Shown in pieces: positions 44,154 to 53,392 of a stretch of 64,000 nucleotides of DNA. Location of the stretch: positions 1 through 64,000 of the forward strand of contig DBTQ01000036.1 in the NCBI GenBank assembly GCA_002307135.1, written 5' to 3'. A program made the position numbers and the translations under genes. Every line of letters begins with the position of its first letter. Within the stretch, counting starts at the first letter, position 1. A model generated the notes under the pieces. That model did not search any database, was not told the origin of the DNA, and was given only the letters and a program-made list of their open reading frames with translations. This DNA comes from Bacteroidetes bacterium UBA1312. Lineage in GTDB: Bacteria; Bacteroidota; Bacteroidia; Chitinophagales; Chitinophagaceae.

Positions 44154-44886
44154 TATATTTTAGGATTTGATTTAGCCCTTTGAGCAAAATTTCAGGGTCT
44201 GCAAATATCTTACATTTCAGTTTGCTGGCAAAAAGAGTAGCATCGCCACCGGTTAAGATTGCGTTAAAATCAGGATATTGGGCTTCAAATGCAGCTACCA
44301 TACCATCAATTTCGGCAGACATGCCATTTAGCGCGCCACTTCGCATACTAGTTTCAGTGTCATAGCCTATAAGCATCAATTCTCCATTTACATTCACTTT
44401 AGGCAGTTTTTCAGTGAACTGATGCATAGCTGCAAGGCGCATTTGTGCTCCAGGAGAAATAGCCCCACCACGGAAGGTTTTGTTTTTGCCAACGAAATTG
44501 TAGGTGATACATGTGCCAACGCACACTACTAAATTGTTTTTGTTAGGGTCAGAAGCATACGCTCCAACTGCTAATGCTATCCTGTCTGCACCAAGTGTAT
44601 CTTGCGAGGTATAAGCATTCATGATAGGTAATGGTGTATTGCTGTCTAATACTATAACATGGGTTGTTATTTCGCGGAGTGCATGAACTAATTCCATGTG
44701 TTGGTCTGTTACTGAGCTAATAATAGCCCCAGCAATAGTTCTTCGAGGTAATATCTCATCATGAAGCTTGTGAATAACTTCGTCAGCAGTCATTATGTAA
44801 CGATCCGTTATTTTATCATTTTGGTCAAAGAGAGCAATCTTGACAAAGCTGTTTCCCCAATCAATACAAAGTTTGGTTAATGACAT
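44134..44886 (-). CDS. coaX: type III pantothenate kinase
   Basis: A 250-residue ASKHA-fold kinase for the first step of coenzyme A synthesis. The phosphate-1 motif is CIDWGNSFVKIALFD, followed by DTLGADRIALAVGAYA, CVGTCITYNFV, GGAISPGAQMRLAAMHQFTEKLP and ILTGGDA. Length and motifs are normal for CoaX. It is the first gene of the coaX-OMP-lptC block and is preceded by the terminator at 44942-44983. Confidence 0.92.
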   Translation of the reverse strand: MSLTKLCIDWGNSFVKIALFDQNDKITDRYIMTADEVIHKLHDEILPRRTIAGAIISSVTDQHMELVHALREITTHVIVLDSNTPLPIMNAYTSQDTLGADRIALAVGAYASDPNKNNLVVCVGTCITYNFVGKNKTFRGGAISPGAQMRLAAMHQFTEKLPKVNVNGELMLIGYDTETSMRSGALNGMSAEIDGMVAAFEAQYPDFNAILTGGDATLFASKLKCKIFADPEILLKGLNQILKYNVPQAR

Positions 44887-44941
44887 AAAAAACGATTTTA
44901 GTTGTTTAAATTAGGGAACAAGATAACAATATGAAGCTGAA

Positions 44942-44983
44942 TTGCAAAAAAAAATGACCACATAAAATAGATTGTGGTCATTT
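44942..44983 (-). terminator. Rho-independent terminator before coaX
   Basis: The 11-bp perfect stem AAATGACCACA/TGTGGTCATTT (44952-44962 with 44973-44983) is followed on the minus strand by a run of nine T. It ends the DUF6438 gene. Confidence 0.88.
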
Positions 44984-45000
44984 GTATAAGTTAGACAAGT

Positions 45001-45528
45001 TTATTTTTTTACATCAGTATTGCTTTTAATCCAAGTTTTATCAACACTATTGTATTTGTCAAAATTTGGTGCCATTTCTTTTAGAAATTCGGGTCCATAA
45101 TCGGCGTTATAAATATGTTTTACGCTGTCGGTATAACTGATCAGGTAATAAATACTGGGTAAGTCTGAAATGAGTGATTTATAAGATGGCTGACAAGTAT
45201 CAGGTCGATAGGAGGCAAATTGTGTTATCGTTTTGATTGCATCATTTGAATTGATTCTGGTTTCATATACTCCTATGTATGCCACATCAGAACGCCCTGT
45301 ATAACGAACTAGGCCATTTTCGAATATTTCGATTGTATAGACAGGACAATGCCCATAACACGCACCACGACCCATTGCGATTGATTTAATGCCTGTCATA
45401 TTGGAAGTAGTTGCCGCTGTTTGTGTTGTTTTTGATTTTCGCTTTTTCTTATTCTTGACGGTTTTGAAATTAGCCCAAACGTTACCAGCTAGTAATAATA
45501 TCATTAAACATAAGGTAATTTTTTTCAT
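45001..45528 (-). CDS. DUF6438-containing secreted protein
   Basis: A 175-residue protein from ATG 45526-45528 (MKKITLCLMILLLAGNVWANF), with a signal peptide, a Lys-rich linker (KTVKNKKKRKSKT) and a DUF6438-type domain with GRGACYGHCPVYTIEIFENGLVRYTGRSDVAYIGVYET. The Cys pair in CYGHCP is the family hallmark. Role unknown. Its promoter is predicted at 45550-45557. Confidence 0.78.
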   Translation of the reverse strand: MKKITLCLMILLLAGNVWANFKTVKNKKKRKSKTTQTAATTSNMTGIKSIAMGRGACYGHCPVYTIEIFENGLVRYTGRSDVAYIGVYETRINSNDAIKTITQFASYRPDTCQPSYKSLISDLPSIYYLISYTDSVKHIYNADYGPEFLKEMAPNFDKYNSVDKTWIKSNTDVKK

Positions 45529-45549
45529 TAGCATAAATTTTCTATTTTA

Positions 45550-45557
45550 CAAAGGTA
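45550..45557 (-). promoter_or_regulatory. predicted -7 element TACCTTTG of the DUF6438 gene
   Basis: A perfect TAnnTTTG on the minus strand, 22 bp before the start codon at 45528. The -33 region is poor. Confidence 0.5.
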
Positions 45558-45588
45558 ATTGCAATAGGCCGACAATTTTATTAAATAA

Positions 45589-46698
45589 ATGACAATTAAT
45601 AAAGACGAATTATATCATCAAATAGCATTGAGTTTTGTACAAGGTATTGGTGCTAAAATGTCAACTGCACTAATAGCGTATTTTGGCTCAGCTCAGGAAG
45701 CGCTTGGCGCCAGTATAAAGCAATTAACCGGTGTAGAAGGTATGGGCGAATTAAAAGCGAAAGCTTGTAAAGATGCCCAAATATTTGTGCATGCAACTAA
45801 AGAACTTGAATTTATTGAGCAAAAGAACATCACTGTATTGATGAGGGGTAATGACAATTATCCACAAAGATTATTGCAATGTAGTGATGCACCGCAAGTG
45901 CTTTATTATAAAGGAACAGCCGATTTAAATACTCAGAAAGTAATAGCTGTAATAGGTACACGCAAAAACACAGAATACGGACAACGTTTGTGCAACGATT
46001 TATTGGAAGGCTTGGCAAAAGAAAAAGATTTAATAGTTGTTAGTGGCTTAGCACATGGCATAGACACCATCGCGCATAAGGCTTCACTTAAAAACAATAT
46101 TGAAACCATTGGTGTTTTAGCACATGGATTGGACTCTATTTACCCGGTTGCTAATAAAAATTTGGCTAAAGAAATGATTGAATGTGGTGGTTTACTAACG
46201 GAATTTTGTTCAAATAGTGGTGTTGACAAAGGAAACTTCCCGGCTCGAAATCGTATTGTAGCAGGAATCTCAGATCTTACTGTTGTTGTGGAAAGTGATA
46301 TTCGTGGTGGAGCAATAATTACAGCCTATATTGCTAATTCATATAACAAGGAGGTGGTAGCTTTCCCCGGTCGTGCTTATGATAATAAGTCCTCCGGTAC
46401 CAACATGCTTATTCGTAAAAATTTGGCATCGTTGATTACTTCTTCCGATGATTTATTAGAACTAATGAATTGGCAAAAAACAAAGAAGGAAAAAGTAGTT
46501 CAAACACAATTATTGATCCATCTTACTGAAGAAGAGCGGATGATTGCTGATTTGTTGCAACAAAAGGATACTGTTCATGCCGACGAATTATTAAATAACA
46601 CGGGCATGAACAGCTCAATATTGGCATCCACACTGCTACAGCTTGAAATGCAGGGGCTTATAAAAGCTTTACCTGGAAAGCATTATCGGATTAATTAA
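45589..46698 (+). CDS. dprA: DNA-processing protein DprA
   Basis: A 369-residue protein that loads RecA on incoming single-stranded DNA in transformation. The N-terminal helical part has HhH-like IGAKMSTALIAYFGS. The Rossmann DprA domain has VIAVIGTRKNTEYGQRLC, VVSGLAHGIDTIAHKASL, NRIVAGISDLTVVVES and GGAIITAYIAN, followed by a C-terminal winged helix (ILASTLLQLEMQGLIKALPGKHY). Its last 8 bp overlap the convergent hom gene. Confidence 0.93.
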   Translation: MTINKDELYHQIALSFVQGIGAKMSTALIAYFGSAQEALGASIKQLTGVEGMGELKAKACKDAQIFVHATKELEFIEQKNITVLMRGNDNYPQRLLQCSDAPQVLYYKGTADLNTQKVIAVIGTRKNTEYGQRLCNDLLEGLAKEKDLIVVSGLAHGIDTIAHKASLKNNIETIGVLAHGLDSIYPVANKNLAKEMIECGGLLTEFCSNSGVDKGNFPARNRIVAGISDLTVVVESDIRGGAIITAYIANSYNKEVVAFPGRAYDNKSSGTNMLIRKNLASLITSSDDLLELMNWQKTKKEKVVQTQLLIHLTEEERMIADLLQQKDTVHADELLNNTGMNSSILASTLLQLEMQGLIKALPGKHYRIN

Positions 46699-47962
46699 CA
46701 ACTGTTGCATTATCCCATATAGCAGCAAATTCGTTGGAAGATTTGGCGGGTAATTCACTTTCGTTGAGAATAGCATCTGGATATAAAACTATTGAAGTGT
46801 AGTCATTTCGCCACCAATTATCCTTTAGTCTCGAAAAATGTAAAATACCCGAAACAGAACAGCCATTCTTATTGCTGGTCCATTCATCAACGCGTTCAAA
46901 AAGATGGTGCGGAACTTGTAACAATCGATCAAAGCTCACATACACTTTTATATAAAAATCGTCGGTTAATTCTGTATCTCTATTGTTGTTTAGTTTTTTA
47001 TATTCGTACTTGTATTCATATCGTAAGGCTGACAGGTCGCTTAATACAGCTGATGCTGTAGGGAAGCTTCCTGCTCCTTTTCCTGAAAAAAATTGTTTGT
47101 CCGCAAGGCCACTTTCAATAATAACGCCATTATACTCGTTATTGACATGGTGCAGGTTATTGTCGCTGTTTACAAATTGAGGCAGCACAAACGCAGCAAT
47201 AGAACCGTTCTCCAGTTTTTTAGCTTGTGCAATCAATTTGATTTTAAATTTCTTTTCTTCGGCAAAAATGGAATCGCGCGTTTTAAGATTTTGTATGCCT
47301 GTATGAATAATGTTTGTTGGATGCGCCACAACACCATAAGCATGAGTCAATAGTATCGATAATTTATTGACAGCATCAATTCCTGCTACATCCAATGTAG
47401 GGTTGCTTTCCGCGAAACCTGCATCCTGAGCGAGTTTTAAAGCGTTGGTAAAAGATAGACCATCATCTGCTATTCTGGAAAGAATATAGTTGGTAGAGCC
47501 ATTGACAATTCCTTGAATGCTTTGTAAAAGATCATTGTCGTAGTACTCTTCGAGGTTGCGGATAACGGGGATACTGGCACAACAGGCAGATTCGTAAAGA
47601 AAAGGCGTATCGTTATCTTTTTGCAATTGAAGCAACTCTGGTAAATGTTCCGCAATCATTTTTTTACTGGCACTTACTACAGATTTTTTGTTGTTTAATG
47701 CAGTCCTTACAATGATGAAAGCTGCATCAGCATCATCGATTAGCTCTACAATTACATTGATATCTTCATCTTGTAATAATTCAGTTGCATTAGTCGTAAA
47801 TAGTGTTGCAGGGGCGTTGCGCTTCTTGTCTGCATGTTTGATACACACTTTTTTAATACTTGCATTTAAGGATGGTGTTTGCTGTAGCACTTTGTACAGA
47901 CCTTCTCCTACTACACCAAAGCCAAATAATCCGATTGTTAGTTTCTTGTGTTGAATAGACAT
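46691..47962 (-). CDS. hom: homoserine dehydrogenase
   Basis: A 423-residue enzyme reducing aspartate semialdehyde to homoserine. NAD(P)-binding LTIGLFGFGVVGEGLYKVLQ is at the N-terminus and the catalytic region includes SACCASIPVIRNLEEYY, GIVNGSTNYILSRI, FAESNPTLDVAGIDAVNKLSIL and FFSGKGAGSFPTASAVLSDL. The last 80 residues are not a clear ACT domain. It is 41 nt downstream of metB and should share the SAM riboswitch-controlled transcript. Tail-to-tail 8-bp overlap with dprA. Confidence 0.92.
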   Translation of the reverse strand: MSIQHKKLTIGLFGFGVVGEGLYKVLQQTPSLNASIKKVCIKHADKKRNAPATLFTTNATELLQDEDINVIVELIDDADAAFIIVRTALNNKKSVVSASKKMIAEHLPELLQLQKDNDTPFLYESACCASIPVIRNLEEYYDNDLLQSIQGIVNGSTNYILSRIADDGLSFTNALKLAQDAGFAESNPTLDVAGIDAVNKLSILLTHAYGVVAHPTNIIHTGIQNLKTRDSIFAEEKKFKIKLIAQAKKLENGSIAAFVLPQFVNSDNNLHHVNNEYNGVIIESGLADKQFFSGKGAGSFPTASAVLSDLSALRYEYKYEYKKLNNNRDTELTDDFYIKVYVSFDRLLQVPHHLFERVDEWTSNKNGCSVSGILHFSRLKDNWWRNDYTSIVLYPDAILNESELPAKSSNEFAAIWDNATVVN

Positions 47963-48003
47963 TTTATTATGTTTTTGTTTGATTATAAAGAATGAATTTG
48001 CTA

Positions 48004-49194
48004 TTAATTAGTGACGAATATTTCTTCGTATAACTGGGCGAGATTTTTTGTTTGATTAGATTTTAATGCTTGTTCGATATCTTCGATCAAATCTTTCACG
48101 TCCTCAAGTCCGACACTTAATCTAATGAGGCTGTCAGCTACACCAGCAGCGCGTCTTTGGTTATCTGGTATTGTTTTGTGTGTCATGGTTGCAGCGTGTG
48201 AAATGAGGCTTTTAACACCACCCAAGCTTTCGGCGAGTTTGAATAACTGTGTATTACAAACCACATTTTTTGCTGCCTCTACGGTATCTTCTTTTAGCGT
48301 AAAAGAAATGATACCTCCGAATCCTGATTGTTGCTTTGCTGCAATCTTATGATTTGGGTGAGTTACCAATCCCGGATAAAATACTTTATCTATTGCCGGG
48401 TTATTATACAGAGCTTCTGCTAATGTTTGTGCGTTGATACAATGTTGTTTAATCCGTAAATGCAACGTTTCAACACCTCTTATTGTCAAAAAACTATCTT
48501 GCGGACCGAGTATTGCACCACTTGCATTTTGTATGAATTGAATTTGCTCCGCTAATGCCTTGGTTTTGCTCACCACTAAACCTGCTATTAAATCGCTATG
48601 TCCTGCAATATATTTGGTAGCACTATGTACAACAAGGTCTGCACCTAATCTTATTGGTTGCTGCAATGCTGGCGAAGCGAAAGTGTTGTCCACACAAAGC
48701 AATACGTTTTGCTCCTGAGCAATAGTAGCAATAGATTGAATATCGCTGATTTTAAGTGTTGGATTGCTTGGTGATTCCAGCCATATTAATTTTGTTTTTG
48801 GAGAAATGGCATCTGCTACATTTTGAGGGTTGCTCGTATCTACATACTTTACATTAATCCCGAACTTCTGATAGATTTTACTAAACAAACGGAATGCACC
48901 GCCGTATATGTCATCTACAGCAATGATTTCATCACCACTTGCCAATAACTTAATCACAGCATCAATTGCAGCTAGCCCACTCGCAAAAGCAGACGCGCCC
49001 GCTCCGCCCTCTAATTTTGTGATAATATTTTCGAGCGTTGCTCGAGTAGGGTTGTTACTCCTTGCGTAATCATAGCCTTTATTTATCCCGGGAGCTTCTT
49101 GTACAAAAGTGGATGTTTGATAAATAGGTACGGAGATAGATCCGGTAAGTGGATCAATAGGAATGCTGTGGATTAATTGCGTTGCACTGTTCAT
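48004..49194 (-). CDS. metB: Cys/Met-metabolism PLP enzyme, cystathionine gamma-synthase-like
   Basis: A 396-residue PLP enzyme. Key motifs: SVPIYQTSTFVQ, YDYARSNNPTR, ASGLAAIDAV, the PLP Lys in SATKYIAGHSD and LAESLGGVKSLISHAATMTH. The family includes cystathionine gamma-synthase, O-acylhomoserine sulfhydrylase and methionine gamma-lyase. Placement behind a SAM riboswitch and before hom supports the biosynthetic role (cystathionine from an activated homoserine and cysteine). The exact donor substrate cannot be read from the sequence. Confidence 0.87.
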   Translation of the reverse strand: MNSATQLIHSIPIDPLTGSISVPIYQTSTFVQEAPGINKGYDYARSNNPTRATLENIITKLEGGAGASAFASGLAAIDAVIKLLASGDEIIAVDDIYGGAFRLFSKIYQKFGINVKYVDTSNPQNVADAISPKTKLIWLESPSNPTLKISDIQSIATIAQEQNVLLCVDNTFASPALQQPIRLGADLVVHSATKYIAGHSDLIAGLVVSKTKALAEQIQFIQNASGAILGPQDSFLTIRGVETLHLRIKQHCINAQTLAEALYNNPAIDKVFYPGLVTHPNHKIAAKQQSGFGGIISFTLKEDTVEAAKNVVCNTQLFKLAESLGGVKSLISHAATMTHKTIPDNQRRAAGVADSLIRLSVGLEDVKDLIEDIEQALKSNQTKNLAQLYEEIFVTN

Positions 49195-49320
49195 TTTTTT
49201 GATTTTTATCTGTTTACGATTGATTTTTTATAAAAATCTTTGCCAACAAAAAATATCAAAAAAGTGCAGTATGCACTTGCCGAAGAGCTTTATTATCGGA
49301 GCAAATGCTTGTTTGCTGCA

Positions 49321-49355
49321 ATAAAAAAAGCTTCCCCGACAAGTCAGAGAAGCTT
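49321..49355 (-). terminator. riboswitch-controlled intrinsic terminator
   Basis: On the minus strand: AAGCTTC, 14 bases, GAAGCTT and seven T residues (49328-49355 plus tract 49321-49327). The loop segment TCTGACTTGTC (49338-49348) is complementary, with one G-U pair, to the 3' strand of the riboswitch P1 stem (49396-49406), giving a ready antiterminator. Confidence 0.88.
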
Positions 49356-49395
49356 AAGTATGTACACAACCGAGGTTGGTTTTATAAACTTTTAG

Positions 49396-49509
49396 TCTGA
49401 CTTATCTTCCACGATTTTATTCGTGTTGGAGTTAGCACCATCCTTCAACTTGCGTTGAAGAGGTTGCTAAGGCGTCACAGGGCCAATCCCTCTGCCTTTC
49501 TTGATAAGT
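49396..49509 (-). promoter_or_regulatory. SAM-I (S-box) riboswitch
   Basis: On the minus strand the aptamer starts ACTTATCAAGAAAGG and has the S-box signatures CAGAGGGATTGGCCC, GACGCCTTAGCAACC and GGTGCTAACTCC, and closes with GAAGATAAGTCAGA. P1 is formed by CTTATC/GATAAG. SAM binding should stabilise P1 and allow the terminator at 49321-49355; without SAM, GATAAGTCAGA can pair with the terminator and let metB-hom be transcribed. Predicted directly from conserved sequence and complementarity. Confidence 0.96.
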
Positions 49510-49530
49510 AATGTTTGTAAAGAACTGGTA

Positions 49531-49563
49531 CAAAGGTAAAGTTCTATTTTTTATCTTTCCAAA
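49531..49563 (-). promoter_or_regulatory. predicted promoter of the metB-hom operon
   Basis: On the minus strand: TTTG at 49560-49563, 21 bases, TACCTTTG at 49531-49538, matching the Bacteroidota -33 TTTG and -7 TAnnTTTG. The start site would be near 49525, just before the riboswitch aptamer. Confidence 0.72.
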
Positions 49564-49756
49564 TATTTTTTTAAGCAGAGCATTTAGTCGCTGCAATTAT
49601 TTATGCAAAAAGATTCTGAAGTGCCTATTGCTATTGTGTTTACAAGTACTGTTAGTAATTCAATGTTTCATAGATTGAACATCGAAAATTATTTTTCTTT
49701 CAGTAATAAGGGTTGTTTTGTACTTTCTTTAGTCTCAAATTAAAGTACCTTCGCAG
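49564..49756. other. intergenic region between the metB promoter and rnpB
   Basis: AT-rich, no ORF of note. TACCTTCG at 49746-49753 is a near match to TAnnTTTG placed so that transcription would start at the 5' end of rnpB; TTTTG at 49716-49720 could be its -33, with a rather long spacer (25 bp). Confidence 0.45.
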
Positions 49757-50126
49757 CAACTACAAACCGGGTTATCGTGCCATTGAAATACATGGTAAGG
49801 AAAGTCTGGACAGCGAAGGGCAACGCAGCAGCTAACGGCTGCGGTATCGTGTAAAAACGAGATACAGAGAGTGCCACAGAAAATAACCGCCTTGCTTCGG
49901 CAGGGTAAGGGTGAAAATGCAGGGTAAGAGCCTGCGCAGTTTATTGGTAACAATAGATTGGGGTAAACCTTGCGTGCTGAAATGCCAAATAGGCGTATGT
50001 TTGAGGGCTGCTCGCCCGAGTACGTGGGTTGGCAGATATGAGGTGTTTGCGTGAGCAACATCACAGATAAATGATAACCGTTTCGCTTTATTGCGGAATA
50101 CAGAATCCGGCTTATAGGTTTGTAGT
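49757..50126 (+). ncRNA. rnpB: RNase P RNA
   Basis: The catalytic RNA that matures tRNA 5' ends. The conserved cores are present in order: GGAAAGTCTGGACAGC, AGGGCAACGC, GAGAGTGCCACAGAAA, AACCGCC, AGGGTAAGGGTGAAA, GGGTAAGAGCC, GCCAAATAGG and AGATAAATGATAACCG. P1 closes the molecule: CTACAAACC (49760-49768) pairs with GGTTTGTAG (50117-50125), followed by TTTTTTTAT. I place the ends by P1; the mature ends may differ by a few bases. Any protein-like frame across it is spurious. Confidence 0.96.
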
Positions 50127-50132
50127 TTTTTT

Positions 50133-50174
50133 ATAAGAAAGCTCCGTGTAAATATTTATACGGAGCTTTCTTAT
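50133..50174. terminator. terminator between rnpB and the NTF2-like gene
   Basis: The perfect 15-bp stem ATAAGAAAGCTCCGT/ACGGAGCTTTCTTAT (50133-50147 with 50160-50174) sits just after rnpB and includes the stop codon of the convergent gene (50171-50173). Confidence 0.8.
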
Positions 50175-50635
50175 ATTGCGTTTAAATTACTGAATTTTTT
50201 CAATTTGGCGAGTGCTCGTTGCCTTGTTTTATTCTTTAGAAATGATGTCCATCCAAGTAAATAACCTTTCCATCCTAGTGCTTGTTTGAACCAAGTCCAT
50301 AAGTTGAATGTATCTGTATGTTTTATTATTTTACCATCTTTGAATTCGAATGCTGCTGAAATATTATTGACTACTTTATTGCCTGTTTGGCTAAAAGTAT
50401 AATAAGCTATCCAATGTGCAGCGCCGTTTAATTCATCTGCTTGTACTTGGTCAAAGGTTATTTTTATTCCGGGCTGTACCAGCATTCGCCACATGTTTTT
50501 GGCATCATCACCTTTTAGTATCCCAAATACAGGGTCTTCAAATTGTATTTCATCGTGATAACAAGCGATCATTCCCGATGCATCGGCAGATGCAAATGAT
50601 TGGTAAAATTGCTTGATTAATGCTTTATTATCCAT
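50171..50635 (-). CDS. NTF2-like/SnoaL-like protein
   Basis: A 154-residue protein with the cone-shaped SnoaL fold pattern: LIKQFYQSFASADASGMIACYHDEIQFEDPVFGILKGDDAKNMWRMLVQ and HWIAYYTFSQTGNKVVNNISAAFEFKDGKIIKHTDTFNLWTWFKQALG. The family holds small-molecule-binding or isomerase-like proteins; substrate unknown. The C-terminus KNKTRQRALAKLKKF is basic. It lies 25 nt downstream of rnr and may be its operon partner. Confidence 0.82.
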   Translation of the reverse strand: MDNKALIKQFYQSFASADASGMIACYHDEIQFEDPVFGILKGDDAKNMWRMLVQPGIKITFDQVQADELNGAAHWIAYYTFSQTGNKVVNNISAAFEFKDGKIIKHTDTFNLWTWFKQALGWKGYLLGWTSFLKNKTRQRALAKLKKFSNLNAI

Positions 50636-50660
50636 TTCAATACTTATTTAATTGCACACA

Positions 50661-52760
50661 CTAGTATTTGCGTTTTTTCCTAGCGTCTTCAGTTTTTGAT
50701 TTGGGTGCTGATTTTCTTACTTTTTGTTCAGGCATACCCACCACTGCATAATCAATTTGGCGTTTGTCCAAATCCGCACGTGTAACTCGCACTTTTAGCT
50801 TGTCACCAATAGTAAAACGCATACCGGTACTACGACCTACAAGTGCATAATCGCGTTCTGAGAATTCAAAATTGTCAATATCCAAAAGTTCTTGAACACT
50901 AATCATACCTTCACATTTCTGTTCTATTGTTTCCGCCCAAAATCCGAATGCCGCAACCCCTGATACTATTGCATCAAACTCTTCCCCAACATATTGTTGC
51001 ATGTATTCTACTTGTTTGTATTTGGTAGCTGTTCTCTCTGCATCCATAGCATGGCGTTCCTGGTCACTGCAATGCTTACACATGGCATCTAAGCCTTTTA
51101 TCACCTTGATTTTTTTGTTGAGTACATCATTCAGTATCCTATGCACCAAAATGTCTGGGTAGCGTCGTATTGGAGAAGTAAAATGGCAATAATTCTCGAA
51201 TCCTAAACCATAATGCCCAATATTTTCAGTAGTATAAATTGCTTTAGACATAGTACGGATACCAAGGGTTTCCAAAACATGTTGTTCGGGTTTTCCATGT
51301 GCTTTTTCCAACATTTCATTAAATGAGGTCGCAATTGTTTCCGGAGTATTCAGGCTTAGTTTATAACCAAATTGTGCAGCAAAAGATGCGAAAGAGCTGA
51401 GCTTTTCTTCGTTTGGAACATCATGCACCCGGTAAGGAAAGGGGAGTGGTTTATTGTTGATTTCTATTTTGCCAACATGGGTTGCCACCAGCCTATTAGC
51501 TAATAACATGAGTTCCTCAATTAGTTTATGGGCATCCTTGCTTTCTTTGATAATAATACCAATTGGCTTTGCATGTTCGTCCAGTTTAAAGCGAACTTCT
51601 GTAGAAGAGAAATTAATGGCGCCATTATCAAAGCGTTCTTTACGTAATGCTTTTGCAATGGTATCCAGTAGGAGTAACTCTTCTTTATGGTCGCCTTCTT
51701 TCCCTTCTAATATTTCCTGTACTTCTTCATAGCTAAAACGGCGGTTGGAATGTATTACTGTTTTGCCCAATCGGTAATCTTTTACCTTACCTTTTTTGTT
51801 GATGTTAAATATAGCTGAGAAGGTGAATTTATCTTCATTTGGGCGGAGCGAGCAAAGCATATTACTTAAATGTTCTGGCAACATTGGTAATACCCTGTCG
51901 GGTAAATACACACTGGTAGCACGGCTCAGAGCTTCTTTGTCCAATTCCGTATCAGGTAGTACATAATGGCTTACATCGGCAATGTGTACACCGACTTCGT
52001 AATAGTCATCTTTGAGCTTGCGAATTGAAATGGCATCGTCAAAATCTTTTGCATCTATAGGGTCAATGGTAATGGTTAATACATCACGCATGTCTTCACG
52101 TTTGGCTATTTCGTCATCATCCAATATATCCGAAAAACGTGCAGCTTCTTCCAATACGTCATCCGGAAAATCAAGTGTGAAGCCATTCTCTGTTAGTATA
52201 TCCTGCATGGCGAGTTCATTCGCCGGTTCGTTAGTTAAAATGCGTAAAACCTCACCAACCGGATTTTTCGATTTGCTCCATTCTGTTACGCGCACAGCAG
52301 CTTTGTCTCCATCTATCCCACCATTTAAACTACTGAGTGGAATGAAAATATCTACAGGCACTTTATTGCCATCAGGTATTAGAAAGGCAAAATTGGGTTT
52401 TACTTCCAATCTGCCAACAAATTCATTCTGTTTACGTTGGATTACTTCTTTTACGACACCTTCCGTTCGCTTATTGGCACCTCTTGATGTTTTTACCAAC
52501 ACATCTATGCGTACAGTGTCGCCGTTAAGGGCAGAGTTCAAATTTTCAGGATAAACAATAATATCCCGCTCCACTCCTTCTATGGTCACAAAAGCCATTC
52601 CACTTTTTGTAATATCTATTTTGCCGCTCATGCTGACTACCTTGGCAGCATTTCTTGGATCTGTTTTTTTCTTCGAATGTATTGCTGACTTAGCGTTAGC
52701 ATTTCTATTCGATTTGTTATTCTGCTTTGTACTCTTGTTATTTGATTTTCTTCCCGACAT
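50661..52760 (-). CDS. rnr: ribonuclease R
   Basis: A 699-residue 3'-5' exoribonuclease. It has a basic Lys/Asn-rich N-terminus, cold-shock-like OB domains (GKIDITKSGMAFVTIEG, KVPVDIFIPLSSLNGG), the RNB catalytic domain with TIDPIDAKDFDDAISIRKL (active-site Asp cluster), CHFTSPIRRYPDILVHRIL and a C-terminal S1 domain (FDAIVSGVAAFGFWAETIEQKCEGMI). Length and order are standard. It degrades structured RNA and takes part in RNA quality control. Confidence 0.94.
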   Translation of the reverse strand: MSGRKSNNKSTKQNNKSNRNANAKSAIHSKKKTDPRNAAKVVSMSGKIDITKSGMAFVTIEGVERDIIVYPENLNSALNGDTVRIDVLVKTSRGANKRTEGVVKEVIQRKQNEFVGRLEVKPNFAFLIPDGNKVPVDIFIPLSSLNGGIDGDKAAVRVTEWSKSKNPVGEVLRILTNEPANELAMQDILTENGFTLDFPDDVLEEAARFSDILDDDEIAKREDMRDVLTITIDPIDAKDFDDAISIRKLKDDYYEVGVHIADVSHYVLPDTELDKEALSRATSVYLPDRVLPMLPEHLSNMLCSLRPNEDKFTFSAIFNINKKGKVKDYRLGKTVIHSNRRFSYEEVQEILEGKEGDHKEELLLLDTIAKALRKERFDNGAINFSSTEVRFKLDEHAKPIGIIIKESKDAHKLIEELMLLANRLVATHVGKIEINNKPLPFPYRVHDVPNEEKLSSFASFAAQFGYKLSLNTPETIATSFNEMLEKAHGKPEQHVLETLGIRTMSKAIYTTENIGHYGLGFENYCHFTSPIRRYPDILVHRILNDVLNKKIKVIKGLDAMCKHCSDQERHAMDAERTATKYKQVEYMQQYVGEEFDAIVSGVAAFGFWAETIEQKCEGMISVQELLDIDNFEFSERDYALVGRSTGMRFTIGDKLKVRVTRADLDKRQIDYAVVGMPEQKVRKSAPKSKTEDARKKRKY

Positions 52761-52954
52761 GGGTTTACCTTTATTTTATATTATTCAAATATCCGACATT
52801 ATGCTTTGAAGTCAAATTAAAATATGATTATTCAAGGTTTAATTAACTATTTTAACACGCTATTTATTCGTGTTGCAACTAAATTAATGCGGTTTTTAGC
52901 AGTGTACTTTATATTATTTTTCAAATGGGAATATATTATTAATTCGCGGCGTTC

Positions 52955-53392
52955 TTACAGGCGCATATCATCAGACTGCCAGTGTTGGATTGTTTTCTTA
53001 ATTGCATCTCCGCTTGTATGCTCTTTTAGTGCTTGATCTAATAATAGAATAAATTCAGCATCACTCGCGAACCTAAGTGCAGCTATTTGTGCAAAAGAAA
53101 GTTGCTCTTCAACCGTTATTGAGCGTTTGCCTAAAAGTTCGAAATATCGTAGTCGAAATTCTAAACGTACAATTCTGTCCTGATTGCCTAGTGCATAATG
53201 CTGGCGCAACATGATGGCCAGATATAAAATGGAAAAAGATAAGATGCTAAACAATATCCACTCCAGTCGATGCATTGGATTATTATACGCTGCGATCACA
53301 CCGTACACTACGGAAATAAGCATTAGTGGCAGAAATATAAAATGATGCGGGATGTAATACCTTTTATGATTACTATAATTTTGTTTTTTCAT
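52955..53392 (-). CDS. DUF6526-like membrane protein
   Basis: A 145-residue protein from ATG 53390-53392 (MKKQNYSNHKRYYIPHHFIFLPL). It has two helices (about 17-36 and 45-63) and a soluble helical C-terminus (QDRIVRLEFRLRYFELLGKRSITVEEQLSFAQIAALRFASDAEF). The K-QNY-NH start and RLR-F length pattern fit a Bacteroidota membrane family (DUF6526, from memory). The frame extends to 53485, but that lead is not family-like. Function unknown. Confidence 0.7.
   Translation of the reverse strand: MKKQNYSNHKRYYIPHHFIFLPLMLISVVYGVIAAYNNPMHRLEWILFSILSFSILYLAIMLRQHYALGNQDRIVRLEFRLRYFELLGKRSITVEEQLSFAQIAALRFASDAEFILLLDQALKEHTSGDAIKKTIQHWQSDDMRL

Noticed and set aside
46691..46698. Sequencing error at the dprA/hom junction
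   Set aside because: The 8-bp tail-to-tail overlap leaves both C-termini normal in length, so it is a real convergent overlap.
49735..50064. 109-codon minus-strand ORF
   Set aside because: Lies entirely across RNase P RNA, whose conserved structure explains the sequence.
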